A DNA stretch of 64,000 nucleotides from Saccharomonospora cyanea NA-134. GTDB taxonomy: Bacteria; Actinomycetota; Actinomycetes; Mycobacteriales; Pseudonocardiaceae. Numbering within the stretch: position 1 is the first letter of the stretch; the number at the start of each line of letters is the position of its first letter. The stretch spans positions 2,526,325-2,590,324 of the forward strand of contig NZ_CM001440.1 of assembly GCF_000244975.1 (NCBI RefSeq), given 5' to 3'. Made by a program: the position numbers and the translations under genes. The notes under the pieces were generated by a model. That model did no database searches, had not been told where the DNA came from, and saw only the letters and a list, made by a program, of their open reading frames with translations. Below, in pieces: positions 1-8,877 of the stretch.

Positions 1-1239
1 CTGATCGCGCCGCCGCTGTTCACGCGGGACGTGTTCTCCTACCTCGGGCAGGGGGCGCAGCTGCTGCACGGGCTCGACCCGTACGACTACGGGCCCGCCG
101 CGCTGGACGTGTTGCCCGACGTGGTGCAGAACGTGCACCCGCTGTGGCAGACCACCCCCGCCCCGTACGGGCCGTTGTTCCTGCTGGTGGCCGAGAACAT
201 CGTCGGCGTCACCGGCAACAACATGATCGCCGGGGTGATCCTGACCCGGGTGGTGCTGCTGCTGGGGCTGGCCGGGATGCTGTGGGCGCTGCCGAAGCTG
301 GTGCGCCACCTCGGCGGGCGGCTGCCGGTGACGATGTGGCTGGCCGTGGCCAGTCCGATGACGGTGATCCACCTGGTCGGTGGCCCGCACAACGACCTGC
401 TGATGCTGGCGTTCCTCACCGTCGGCGTGTGGGCCGCGCTGGAACGCAAACACGCGCTCGCCATCGCGCTCGTCACGGTGGGCATGCTGATCAAGCCGAC
501 CGCGGCGGTGGCGTTGCCGTTTTTGGTGTGGGTGTGGGCCAACCACCTGCCACGCGAGGAGAGTCTGTTCCGGCGGTTCGTCAAGGCGGTCACCCCGTCG
601 TTGGCGATCTTCGCGGTGGTGTTCACGGCGGGCACGTGGGTGTCGCTGGGCTCGTTCAACCTGGGCTGGGTCGCCGGCCTGCAGGCACCCCAGATCATCG
701 CGAACTGGCTGAACTTCCCCACCGGGCTCGGCGAGATCGCGCACACCCTGGTCAACCTCGTGGTCGACGTGCCGGTGTCGCCGTTCGTCACCGTGGCGCG
801 CGGCCTGGCGTGGGTGGCGCTGTCCGCGGTGATGGTGTGGCAGTGGTGGCTGGCCCGCAACGGCGGGAGGGAAGCCATCCTGCGCATGGGTGTCACGCTG
901 CTCGCGGTGGCGGTGTTCTCGCCGCCGACGCTGCCGTGGTACCTGACGTGGGGCTTCGTGATCCTGTCGGCGTTCCCGTGGCGGCGCGTGCACCTCGCCG
1001 TCGTGGTGGCCGTGTCGATGTTCCTGGTGCTGGTGTACTACCCGACCGGGGAGCAGAGCCTCTACGACTGGTGGTTCATCATCGGCGTGATCGCCGCCAG
1101 CCTCTACGGTGCCGCCTCACTGCTCAAGCCCGACCCGCTCGGCCTGATCGGGGTGTGGCGGCGACAGCCGGTCACCGCGGCGAGTGAGACCGATCCGGGA
1201 CAGGCTGAGGGGCCGCCGACCAGCCGCGCCACGTCCTGA
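1..1239 (+). CDS. Polyprenol-phosphate-mannose alpha-1,6-mannosyltransferase, MptB-like (5' truncated by window edge)
   Basis: This is the C-terminal part of a polytopic GT-C type glycosyltransferase. The frame is open from the first base of the window (L-I-A-P-P-L-F-T-R-D-V-F-S-Y), so the start lies outside. The motif around F-T-R-D-V-F-S-Y-L and the many hydrophobic segments match the MptB/MptA family, which uses polyprenyl-phosphomannose to extend the lipomannan core. The charged RDV loop is the expected catalytic region. The 3' end overlaps the convergent PPOX gene by 68 bases. Family assignment is from recalled sequence pattern; the exact linkage formed is inferred. Confidence 0.8.
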   Translation: MIAPPLFTRDVFSYLGQGAQLLHGLDPYDYGPAALDVLPDVVQNVHPLWQTTPAPYGPLFLLVAENIVGVTGNNMIAGVILTRVVLLLGLAGMLWALPKLVRHLGGRLPVTMWLAVASPMTVIHLVGGPHNDLLMLAFLTVGVWAALERKHALAIALVTVGMLIKPTAAVALPFLVWVWANHLPREESLFRRFVKAVTPSLAIFAVVFTAGTWVSLGSFNLGWVAGLQAPQIIANWLNFPTGLGEIAHTLVNLVVDVPVSPFVTVARGLAWVALSAVMVWQWWLARNGGREAILRMGVTLLAVAVFSPPTLPWYLTWGFVILSAFPWRRVHLAVVVAVSMFLVLVYYPTGEQSLYDWWFIIGVIAASLYGAASLLKPDPLGLIGVWRRQPVTAASETDPGQAEGPPTSRATS

Positions 1240-1618
1240 CCCGCACCCGCACCACAGGCCCGCCGGGTGGGGTGCGCGCGTACTGCTCGTACTTCGCCAC
1301 CAGTACCGCCACCGCCGACTCGTCCTCTACGCCAGTGACGGTGGCGTGCCCGTCGACGCGCACCCACCACAACCTCGACCAGTCCTCGTCGTAGTGGTCC
1401 ACCAGCAGCGACACGTTGGGTTGCGCGGCGATGTTGCGCAACCGGCGCAGCGCCGTCGTCGTCTTCGGCTTCGCGTCGACGGCCCACACCACGTCGTCGC
1501 CATCGAGGGCGAACGTCACCGGCACCAGGTGCGGGACCCCGTCGGCGCCCGCGGTGGCCAGGCGAGCCACCCGCGCCGACGCGAACAGCCGCCGCGCCGT
1601 CGCCACGTCCATGCGCAT
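1172..1618 (-). CDS. PPOX-class F420-dependent oxidoreductase
   Basis: A 148-residue split-barrel flavin/deazaflavin-binding protein of the pyridoxamine-phosphate-oxidase-like family found across Actinobacteria. Typical features are the opening A-R-R-L-F-A-S-A-R-V-A-R-L-A-T, then G-V-P-H-L-V-P-V-T-F-A and D-A-K-P-K-T-T. It probably binds F420 and acts in the cytoplasm; the substrate is unknown. The ATG at 1618 (M-R-M-D-V) is preferred to an in-frame site 16 codons upstream because the family starts at this position. It is convergent with the mannosyltransferase and overlaps its end. Confidence 0.8.
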   Translation of the reverse strand: MRMDVATARRLFASARVARLATAGADGVPHLVPVTFALDGDDVVWAVDAKPKTTTALRRLRNIAAQPNVSLLVDHYDEDWSRLWWVRVDGHATVTGVEDESAVAVLVAKYEQYARTPPGGPVVRVRVRTWRGWSAAPQPVPDRSHSPR

Positions 1619-1724
1619 ACCCGCGAGCGTAGGCGGGTCGCCACCAGCGGGGTCGCCCGAACGCACCGGACGGGTCTGCCGTATGGGGTGCGATCAGACA
1701 CCGATGATGGTGGGTCCTTGACGG

Positions 1725-2158
1725 ATGAGGGAGGCTGCGCGGCGCGAGTTGGCGCGGATGCGGGACTCGCCTGCTGTATGGCGTGAGCTGCGCTACGAGC
1801 GGGCCACGGGTGCCGACGGCGACGACGGCGATGACTGCGACGGAAACGCGGTGCGGTGGGCGAAGGTGCTGTGGGCGTTTTGGCCGGGTCCGTAGAGGGC
1901 GAGTTGGCCGAGGCGGTGTTCGTCGAGGCGGACCGTCAGGCACGCGACGTGCCCGGCTTGCCCCTGCTGGTGTTGCGGGCCGCCGCCGAAGCCGCCGGCA
2001 AGGTCGGTGACCAGGCCGTCGCGGAGCACTACCAGAAGCTCCGCGACGCCGAGCGGCAACGGATCGACGCCGCGCTCGCCCGAAAACAGGACGCCAAACC
2101 CCGCAGCCGAGGCGTCCTGCGCTGCCGGAGCCGGAGCGGCCTCACACCCCTGCTGTGA
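1725..2158 (+). pseudogene. Small hypothetical protein split by a frame change
   Basis: Two adjoining reading frames look like one gene. Frame one starts with ATG at 1725 and gives about 56 residues with an acidic G-D-D-G-D-D stretch and ends W-A-F-W-P-G-P-stop at 1895. Frame two is open from about 1835 and continues V-E-G-E-L-A-E-A-V-F-V-E-A-D, then a helical Ala/Glu/Arg-rich tail to 2158. The break is consistent with one inserted or lost base near 1890. No family is recognised. The end overlaps the convergent LD-carboxypeptidase gene by 17 bases. An alternative is two tiny overlapping genes, or none. Confidence 0.4.
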
Positions 2159-3062
2159 CGGTGAGGGTGCCCGTGTCGGCGTCGAGTTCGGAGGGCACCC
2201 CCAACGGCACCGCGAGCGCACCCGGGTGGTGTCCGATGTTCAGCCGCCACACCGTCGGCACCCCGAGCGAGGCCAGCCGGTCGCGCAGCACCTCCCGCAC
2301 GACGTCGCAGTCGACCCCGCAGTCGGTCCACGACCCGAGCGCGAGCCCGGCCACCCCGTCGAACCAGCCCGCGCGCAACAGCTGGGTCAGCATCCGGTCG
2401 ATGCGGTAGGGCTCCTCGCCGATGTCCTCCAGCACCGCGATCGCGCCGCGCGCCGGGCGGAACTCCGGGCTGCCGACACTCGCCGCGAGCACCGTGAGGT
2501 TGCCGCCCACGAGCACGCCACGGGCATGGCCGGAACGCAGCGTCTCCGCCTTCGGACTGGTCAGCTGCCGCGCGCCGGGCGGGTCGAACAACGCCACCCG
2601 CAGGTGTTCGGCGGCCACCGGGTCGAAGTAGGCGGTGGCCGGCATCGACGCCAGGAGTGTCGGGGTGCCCACGTGGGCGGCGATCGCCGCGTGCAGGGCT
2701 GTCGCGTCGCTGGCCCCGGCGAACACGGTGGGTTCCGCGTGGCGCAGCGCGTCCCAGTCCACGAGCTCGATCATGCGCTGGCTGCCGTAGCCGCCGCGGG
2801 CGGCGATCACCGCGGTCACGTCCGGGTCGAGCCAGGCGCGTTCGAAGTCACGGGCGCGGTCGGAGTCGGTGGCCGCGAGGTAGTCCAACGTCGGGTGGCG
2901 GGTGCGCACGGTCGCGCCGAGCCGCACCCGCAGGCCCCAGGACTCGAGTGTCGCGACCCCGCAGCGCAGCGCGTCGGTGTCCACCGGGCCCGCGCACGCC
3001 ACGAGCGCCACGGTGTCCCCCGGCCGCACCGGCCGCACCAGTCCGGGCACGCTCACCTCCAC
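2142..3062 (-). CDS. LD-carboxypeptidase (peptidase family S66)
   Basis: A 306-residue cytoplasmic serine peptidase. Family S66 removes the terminal D-alanine from murein tetrapeptides (LdcA) or cleaves microcin-like peptides (MccF). The nucleophile motif G-A-S-D-A-T sits near residue 115, after R-G-G-Y-G-S-Q-R-M. The acid and base of the Ser-Glu-His triad are plausible in V-L-E-D-I-G-E and I-G-H-H-P-G-A. The GTG start at 3062 has GAGGAGG a few bases upstream. It lies 15 bases downstream of the S9 peptidase gene and is likely co-transcribed with it. Confidence 0.9.
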   Translation of the reverse strand: MEVSVPGLVRPVRPGDTVALVACAGPVDTDALRCGVATLESWGLRVRLGATVRTRHPTLDYLAATDSDRARDFERAWLDPDVTAVIAARGGYGSQRMIELVDWDALRHAEPTVFAGASDATALHAAIAAHVGTPTLLASMPATAYFDPVAAEHLRVALFDPPGARQLTSPKAETLRSGHARGVLVGGNLTVLAASVGSPEFRPARGAIAVLEDIGEEPYRIDRMLTQLLRAGWFDGVAGLALGSWTDCGVDCDVVREVLRDRLASLGVPTVWRLNIGHHPGALAVPLGVPSELDADTGTLTVTAGV

Positions 3063-3077
3063 GTCCGCCTCCTCGTG

Positions 3078-5015
3078 TCAGTGCCGCAGCTCCACAGGCG
3101 GCACCTCCGGGGTGGCAAAGCCGAACACCTGCCCGTAGAAGGCGAGTTCGGTGCGCAGGGCGGTCACGATCGTCTCCGCCTTGCGGAAGCCGTGCTGTTC
3201 GCCTTCGAACGTCACCAGCGCGTGCGGGATGCCGCTGCCGTGCAGGGCGGCCACGAACCGTTCGGCCTGTTCGGGCGGGCAGATCTCGTCCTCCAATCCC
3301 TGGAGCAGCAGGACGGGACCGGCGAGCGAGTCGAGGTTGTGCACAGGTGAGCGGGCCGGGTAGCGGCCGTCGGTGTCCGGCAGCGGCCCCACCAGGCCCT
3401 CGACGTAGCGGGACTCGAAGTCGTGGGTCTCGCCGCCTGCGCTGCTCCAGGGCAGCAGGTCCAGAATGGGGTACCTCGCGGTGGCGGCGCGGTAGGTGCG
3501 CACCGAGGTGATGGAGGCGGCGGCGGTGAACCCGCCCGCGCTGCCGCCCCGGATCGCCAACCGCTGCGCGTCGGCGAGTCCCTCGTCGGCCAGCGCCCGC
3601 GCCACGGCGGCGCAGTCGGCCACGTCGACCACACCCCACCGGCCTCGCAGTCGTTCGCGGTAGCGCCTGCCGTAGCCGGTGGAGCCGCCGTAGTCCACGG
3701 CCACCACACCGATCCCTCGGCTGGTGAAGTAGGCGAAGTCCAGGTCGAGCACCGCGTGGTTGCGCCCGGTGGGACCGCCGTGGACGTGCACCAGGTACGG
3801 CGGTTTCTCCCCGTCGGGGCCGGTGTGGTCGGGATTGTGCGGCGCGTACACGTAGGCGGGGACGCGGCTGCCGTCGTCGGCGGTGAACGATCGCACCTGC
3901 GGCACCGGCAGGTACTGCGCGGGCGGGGTCGGCGGCGGGTCGGTCAGGTCGGCCACCGTGCCGTCGCGCAGATCGACCCGCACCACGGTCGCGCCACGCC
4001 GCGGACCCGCCGCGACCCCCACCACGCCGTCGCCGTGGCGTGCGAGTGTCGGTGTCCACGCGGTGAGTTCCTCCGTCGGCCAGGTGAGCGTTCCGGTGAC
4101 CTCGTCGAGCACCCCGAGGCCGTGCGCGGTGAGCACGGCGTGCCTGCCTCCGCCGAGCGCGGCCGACCACCGCGACCCCAGCTTCCACAGCGGGCCGCCC
4201 ATCTCCGCCTCGACCGTCGTCAACGGTGTCAGGGACGTCCGGTCACCGTCGAGGGTGAGCCGGTGCGGTACCCACCAGCCGTCCGGGTCGGCGATCACCA
4301 GCAGCGCGCCCGGCCCGTCCCAGTCGAGCTGGCACACCGACACCCCGTCGCCGCCCGCCACGACCCGGTGCGGCCCGAACGTGCCGTCAGCGGTCACCTC
4401 GGCCACGCACAACGACGTCGAGTCCCACGGCATGGCGGGGTGGTCCCAGCCCAGCCACGCGGCGTGACGACCGTCGGGGGAGAGCTGCGGCGCGGTGAGG
4501 AAGTGGTGCGACGCGGCCAGCACCCGCGGCTCACCGCCGGACAGCGGCACCGCCACCAGATCGCGTGCCACGTCGGTGCGTCCCGCGCCGGTCACCCGCT
4601 CGCGCACCGCCCACACCTCACCGGCAGGGCCCGGCCGCAGATCGGCGAACCGCACCCCGTGCGGGCGGTCGGGTCGCGGGGTGAGCGCCGTGACGGCACC
4701 GTCACGCAGATCCCGCGCGTACACGCGCTGGTCGTCCCAGTGCGTGAACACCAGCAGGTCACCGACCACCAGCCACGGGCGACCGCCGTACTCGTGCACG
4801 CGGTTGCGGGCGTTCCACGGCGCGGGCAGCACCTCCTCGGTCGCGCCGTCGAGGAAGCGCATCACCGCCACCCGCCCGTTCTCCGCGGGCCGCGACTCCG
4901 CCCACCACACCGCGTCGTCCACGACGTCCACCCAGTGCGGGGTGACACCGGCCGCGGCGACGTCGTGCGCACTGATCGGGGACTTCCAACTGCCGTAGGG
5001 CGCGATCGAAGGCAT
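3078..5015 (-). CDS. S9 family prolyl oligopeptidase-like peptidase
   Basis: A 645-residue serine peptidase. The N-terminal two-thirds is the WD-like beta-propeller (repeated D-G-R-x-A-W-L and E-V-T segments) and the C-terminal third an alpha/beta hydrolase. Near residue 497 is the nucleophile elbow R-G-G-S-A-G-G; the acid follows in L-E-D-E-I-C-P-P, and the His in G-E-Q-H-G-F-R. No signal peptide is seen, so it is cytoplasmic and probably cleaves short peptides. The ATG at 5015 diverges from the DUF3090 gene. Confidence 0.9.
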   Translation of the reverse strand: MPSIAPYGSWKSPISAHDVAAAGVTPHWVDVVDDAVWWAESRPAENGRVAVMRFLDGATEEVLPAPWNARNRVHEYGGRPWLVVGDLLVFTHWDDQRVYARDLRDGAVTALTPRPDRPHGVRFADLRPGPAGEVWAVRERVTGAGRTDVARDLVAVPLSGGEPRVLAASHHFLTAPQLSPDGRHAAWLGWDHPAMPWDSTSLCVAEVTADGTFGPHRVVAGGDGVSVCQLDWDGPGALLVIADPDGWWVPHRLTLDGDRTSLTPLTTVEAEMGGPLWKLGSRWSAALGGGRHAVLTAHGLGVLDEVTGTLTWPTEELTAWTPTLARHGDGVVGVAAGPRRGATVVRVDLRDGTVADLTDPPPTPPAQYLPVPQVRSFTADDGSRVPAYVYAPHNPDHTGPDGEKPPYLVHVHGGPTGRNHAVLDLDFAYFTSRGIGVVAVDYGGSTGYGRRYRERLRGRWGVVDVADCAAVARALADEGLADAQRLAIRGGSAGGFTAAASITSVRTYRAATARYPILDLLPWSSAGGETHDFESRYVEGLVGPLPDTDGRYPARSPVHNLDSLAGPVLLLQGLEDEICPPEQAERFVAALHGSGIPHALVTFEGEQHGFRKAETIVTALRTELAFYGQVFGFATPEVPPVELRH

Positions 5016-5098
5016 TGCGCCAGCCTAGAAGATCTTGCGTGAGACTCCAGCCCCCGAACGCGCTCGATCGGGGGAGTTGGCATAGGGTCGTAGGTGCC

Positions 5099-5677
5099 AT
5101 GGCTCGTGTCATTCACGTTTTCCGTCAACCCGACCGCTTCGTCGCGGGCACCGTCGGGCAACCCGGCGACCGCACGTTCTACCTCCAGGTCCGCGAGGAC
5201 ACGCGCACGATCAGCGTGACGATCGAAAAGCAGCAGGTCGCGGTGCTGGCCGAGCGGTTGACGTCGTTGCTGGAGGAGATCGCCAGCCGGTTCGGAGCCG
5301 ACATCGGCGACGAGGCCGACGACGAGGTCGTCGACAACGACCCCCTCGACGTGCCCGTGGAGGAGGAGTTCCGGGTCGGCACGATGGGGCTCGGCTGGGA
5401 CGCCGAGAGCAAGGCAGTGGTGATCGAACTGCTCGCGATCACCGAGACGGAGATCGACGAGGCCGTCGTGCTCGACGACACCGAGGAAGGACCCGACGCC
5501 GTGCGGGTGTTCCTCACCCCCGTCGCCGCCCGCGCGTTCGCCGTCCGCGCCGACCGTGTCGTCAACGCAGGCCGGAAACCCTGCCCGCTGTGCGGGGAAC
5601 CACTCGACCCGGCCGGGCACATCTGCCCCCGCCAGAACGGATACCGGCGCGGCGCCGAGCTGGCCGACGAGGACTGA
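5099..5677 (+). CDS. DUF3090 domain protein
   Basis: A 192-residue protein starting M-A-R-V-I-H-V-F-R-Q-P, the conserved opening of DUF3090. Near the C-terminus it has a small zinc-ribbon-like C-P-L-C-G-E-P-L-D-P-x-G-H-x-C-P motif, also typical of the family. Its biochemical role is unknown. In actinobacteria DUF3090 genes usually precede a SCO1664-type gene, often near the mycothiol gene mshC, and the pair is present here with an 8-base gap. The ATG at 5099 matches the family start; longer in-frame options are rejected. Confidence 0.9.
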   Translation: MARVIHVFRQPDRFVAGTVGQPGDRTFYLQVREDTRTISVTIEKQQVAVLAERLTSLLEEIASRFGADIGDEADDEVVDNDPLDVPVEEEFRVGTMGLGWDAESKAVVIELLAITETEIDEAVVLDDTEEGPDAVRVFLTPVAARAFAVRADRVVNAGRKPCPLCGEPLDPAGHICPRQNGYRRGAELADED

Positions 5678-5684
5678 CCGCGCG

Positions 5685-6488
5685 TTGGTCGAGCACGTGC
5701 AGGCGAGCGACCCCGCGGCCCTTGAACTGGTCGCGCACGGCACGCTGGACGTGGAGGGGCGGCTCGTGGACGCCTCCAACCTCACCCTGTTCTGCACCGT
5801 CGAACTCGACGGGCTCACCGCGGGCGCCGTGTACAAGCCGGTGGCGGGGGAGCGGCCCCTGTGGGACTTCCCCGACGGCACGCTCGCCGGGCGGGAGACC
5901 GCCACCTACCTGATCTCGGACACCATCGGTCTGGGCCACGTGCCCCCGACCGTGCTGCGGGACGGGCCCTTCGGTGAAGGCATGGTGCAGCTGTGGGTCG
6001 ACACCGCCGACGACGACCTCGTCGAGGTGTGCCCGCTCGACGAGGTGCCCGAAGGGTGGCGGGTCGTCCTGCACGCCCACGACGCCGACGGCAACCCCGC
6101 CGTACTCGCCCACGCCGACCACCCCGGTGTCCGGGAACTCGCCGCGCTCGACGTGGTCGTCAACAACACCGACCGCAAGGGCGGGCACGTGCTGCACGGC
6201 GCCGACGGCCTCGTCTACGGCGTCGACCACGGCGTCTGCCTGCACACCGACCCGAAACTGCGCACGGTGCTGTGGGGCTGGCTCGGCGAACCGCTGCCCG
6301 ACGACATGGTCGACAAACTCCGCAAACTGCGCTTCGCCCTCGACCACGACCTCGGGGCGGCACTCGAGCCGCACCTGACGGCAGCCGAGATCCACGCGGT
6401 CGCCGAGCGGGCCGACGCCCTCCTGGCAGCCGGTGTCTTCCCCGCGCCCGGCCAGGACTGGCGAGCCCTGCCCTGGCCGCTGTTCTAG
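5685..6488 (+). CDS. SCO1664 family protein (phosphatidylinositol-kinase-like fold)
   Basis: About 267 residues. The opening V-E-H-V-Q-A-S-D-P-A-A-L, the A-V-Y-K-P-V-A-G-E-R-P-L-W-D-F-P nucleotide-binding strand, and V-V-N-N-T-D-R-K-G-G-H with Y-G-V-D-H-G-V-C (kinase-like catalytic and metal loops) place it in the SCO1664 family. That family resembles PI3/PI4-kinase or HipA-like phosphotransferases, but no substrate is established. The start is probably TTG 5685, with GTG 5697 as alternative. It follows DUF3090 by 8 bases, and its stop overlaps the convergent hydrolase by 4 bases. Confidence 0.85.
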   Translation: MVEHVQASDPAALELVAHGTLDVEGRLVDASNLTLFCTVELDGLTAGAVYKPVAGERPLWDFPDGTLAGRETATYLISDTIGLGHVPPTVLRDGPFGEGMVQLWVDTADDDLVEVCPLDEVPEGWRVVLHAHDADGNPAVLAHADHPGVRELAALDVVVNNTDRKGGHVLHGADGLVYGVDHGVCLHTDPKLRTVLWGWLGEPLPDDMVDKLRKLRFALDHDLGAALEPHLTAAEIHAVAERADALLAAGVFPAPGQDWRALPWPLF

Positions 6489-7348
6489 CCGTCCACGAGA
6501 GCCGCGACCGCGTCCGGGCGCTCGTCGGTGACGAAGTGCCCGGCGTCGTCCACGACCCTCACCTCCACACCGAGCGCACGGCGCACGTGCGGTGCGAGGC
6601 GGCTCGGTGGGAGGAACACGTCCGCCGCCCCCACCGCGACGGTGCGCCGCACGTCCCGGTCCGGCACCGGCAGCAGCCCCGGATCGGCGCTCGACCGCAC
6701 GTGCCGGGCCACCAGCGTCATCCACTCGACCAGTTCGGCGCGCGGACGGTTGCCGGGGGCGTGCATCACCCGCAGCAACCGCCGGCTGCCGGAGTCCGCT
6801 CGCCGGACCACCCAGCCCGCCGCCGCCAGCGCCACCCCGGGAGTGACCCGCAGCGGCACCACACCGGCGGGGGACAGCAGCACCTGCTGCTCGACCTGCG
6901 GTGCCGGGCACGCCAGCGCGACCGCCGCGCCGAGCGAGTGCCCGAGCACCGTCACCGGGCCGTGGGTGACCTTCTCGATCACCTGCCCCAACCAGCGGCC
7001 GTACCAGGCGAGCCGGTCGGTGGCCGGAGGCCGGTCGCCGCTGCTCAGGCCGGGCTGGCCGGGCAGGTCCACCGCCACCACACGACACCGGCGGCCCAGC
7101 GCCGCGACCAGCGGGTACTGCACGGCCGCGCAGGTGTTCGTGCCCGGAACGACCACCACCGTGCGGTCCCCGTGGCCCGCCGTCACCGCGTGCGTCACCG
7201 CACCGTCGACCGTGATCTCGTGTCGTTCGTGCGTCAGCGGCCACGCGTCGAGCCGATCCCGGCACCAGCGCGCGACCGCGTCACGGCCCACGGATGTGCG
7301 ATAGATCGAGAGATTCCCCGGGGATGAGGCAGTGCGCCGGTGAGGCAT
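6485..7348 (-). CDS. Alpha/beta hydrolase
   Basis: A 287-residue alpha/beta-hydrolase. It has the oxyanion region V-V-V-V-P-G-T-N, V-D-L-P-G-Q-P-G-L-S and the nucleophile elbow G-H-S-L-G-A-A-V near residue 141. A late V-V-D-D-A-G-H-F-V holds the likely acid/His pair. No secretion signal is visible. The substrate cannot be told from sequence. The ATG at 7348 (M-P-H-R-R-T) is chosen over a further-upstream in-frame site because the latter would extend into the divergent DUF3097 promoter region. Confidence 0.8.
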   Translation of the reverse strand: MPHRRTASSPGNLSIYRTSVGRDAVARWCRDRLDAWPLTHERHEITVDGAVTHAVTAGHGDRTVVVVPGTNTCAAVQYPLVAALGRRCRVVAVDLPGQPGLSSGDRPPATDRLAWYGRWLGQVIEKVTHGPVTVLGHSLGAAVALACPAPQVEQQVLLSPAGVVPLRVTPGVALAAAGWVVRRADSGSRRLLRVMHAPGNRPRAELVEWMTLVARHVRSSADPGLLPVPDRDVRRTVAVGAADVFLPPSRLAPHVRRALGVEVRVVDDAGHFVTDERPDAVAALVDG

Positions 7349-7507
7349 GTGCGAGGTCACGTCCGTTCGTGTTGGCTCCGGTATCTCGACGCCGACCAGA
7401 CTTCCCGGCACACCGGTGATCACCGTAGCGCCCCGCCCCCGGACGTGACAGCCCGGCCCGGCGTGGCGGCGAGCGCCCGGCGCCCACGCCGACTACGGTC
7501 ACAGCCC

Positions 7508-8317
7508 GTGCGTTCCCACTCGTATGACGACGTGCTGGCCACGTCGCGCCGCAGGCGGCAGGTTCCCCGGGTGCCCGCCGAGCCCGGGCTCGTGGTCGAG
7601 GAAGCGGCGGGCGGGTTCTGCGGCGCGGTGGTGCGCTGCGAACCCGGCGGTGTCGTGCTCGAGGACCGCCACGGCCGCCACCGGGTGTTCCCGTTCGGGC
7701 CCGCCGCGTTCCTGCTCGACGGTGACCCCGTCACGCTCGTACCGCCCCGCGTGACGGCTCGCGCCGCGCCGTCACGCTCGGCGTCCGGCTCCGTGCGCGT
7801 CGACGGGTTGCGCGCCCGCGTCGCCCGCGGCTGTCGCATCTGGGTGGAGGGCCTGCACGACGCCGAACTCGTCGAGCGCGTGTGGGGCCACGACCTGCGG
7901 GTGGAGGGCGTGGTCGTCGAACCCCTCGACGGTGTGGACGGCCTCGCCGAGCGGATCGCCGCGTTCGACCCGGCTCCGGGCAGGCGACTCGGGGTGCTGG
8001 TCGACCACCTGGTGGAAGACAGCAAGGAGTCCCGGCTCGTGGCCGCGATCGACCACGACCACGTACTCGTCACCGGACACCCCTACGTCGACGTGTGGCA
8101 GGCGGTGAAACCCGCGAGTGTCGGCATCACCGCCTGGCCCACCGTGCCCAGGGGACAGGACTGGAAGACCGGGGTGTGCTCAGTACTCGGCTGGGGCGAA
8201 CCGGGCGAGGGCTGGCGGCGCGTGCTCGCGGGGGTGCGCAGCTTCCGCGATCTGGAAACACCCCTGCTGGGCGCGGTCGAACGGCTGATCGATTTCGTCA
8301 CCGAAGACACGCCGTGA
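7508..8317 (+). CDS. DUF3097 domain protein
   Basis: A 269-residue cytoplasmic protein beginning at GTG 7508 (R-S-H-S-Y-D-D-V-L-A). Family landmarks are E-G-L-H-D-A-E-L-V-E-R-V-W-G-H-D-L-R-V-E-G, a TOPRIM-like acidic strand, and L-V-D-H-L-V-E-D-S-K-E-S-R. The D-W-K-T-G-V-C segment is near the end. The TOPRIM resemblance suggests nucleic-acid handling, but no function is established. It is divergent from the alpha/beta hydrolase and followed by the NfeD/SPFH pair. Confidence 0.85.
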   Translation: MRSHSYDDVLATSRRRRQVPRVPAEPGLVVEEAAGGFCGAVVRCEPGGVVLEDRHGRHRVFPFGPAAFLLDGDPVTLVPPRVTARAAPSRSASGSVRVDGLRARVARGCRIWVEGLHDAELVERVWGHDLRVEGVVVEPLDGVDGLAERIAAFDPAPGRRLGVLVDHLVEDSKESRLVAAIDHDHVLVTGHPYVDVWQAVKPASVGITAWPTVPRGQDWKTGVCSVLGWGEPGEGWRRVLAGVRSFRDLETPLLGAVERLIDFVTEDTP

Positions 8318-8396
8318 CGCCCGCGACGAGATAACGGCTGGGACACGGCCTGCGCGCTACTCGGTGTAGTGATCGCCGATCTGGGAGCATAAGCCC

Positions 8397-8828
8397 ATGA
8401 CAGCGGCCATCATCTGGCTCATCGTCGGACTCGTCCTGGTCGCGGCCGAGGTGCTCTCCGGGGACTTCGTTCTCGTGATGCTCGGCATCGGAGCACTGGC
8501 CGGAGCAGGCTCCGCGGCGCTGAGCGGCAACCCGATCGTCGACGTGCTCGTGTTCGCCGCCTCCTCCGCCGCGCTCCTCATCCTGGCCAGGCCCGCCCTG
8601 AAACGCCGGTTCCTCGCCGGGACGGGCGTGCGCACGAACACCGAGGCGCTGTTGGGCACCAGCGCGGTGACGATCTCCGTGGTGGACAGCGCCGGCGGTC
8701 AGGTCAAACTCGCCGGCGAGGTCTGGTCGGCGCGCAGCCTGACCGAAGCAGAAGTGATCGAGCCCGGGACCACGGTGACGGTCGTGGAGATCTCCGGCGC
8801 GACCGCCGTCGTCTCGGCCGCACCCTGA
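8397..8828 (+). CDS. NfeD family membrane protein
   Basis: A 143-residue protein. Two or three N-terminal transmembrane segments (I-I-W-L-I-V-G-L-V-L-V-A-A-E-V and a second Ala/Gly/Leu-rich pair) are followed by an OB-fold domain with the hallmark L-L-G-T-S-A-V-T, G-Q-V-K-L-A-G-E-V-W-S-A and V-V-E-I-S-G-A-T-A-V-V. NfeD proteins partner SPFH/stomatin proteins in membrane microdomains and, in the long form, carry a ClpP-like protease that is absent here. The SPFH gene follows 49 bases downstream. Confidence 0.92.
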   Translation: MTAAIIWLIVGLVLVAAEVLSGDFVLVMLGIGALAGAGSAALSGNPIVDVLVFAASSAALLILARPALKRRFLAGTGVRTNTEALLGTSAVTISVVDSAGGQVKLAGEVWSARSLTEAEVIEPGTTVTVVEISGATAVVSAAP

Positions 8829-8877
8829 CATCGCCCCCACGCGGTGTCCACAACCGAACGGCAGTTAGGAGAGGGTC

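Noticed and set aside
2007-3350. 447-residue plus-strand frame
   Set aside because: Antisense shadow of the LD-carboxypeptidase and S9 peptidase genes.
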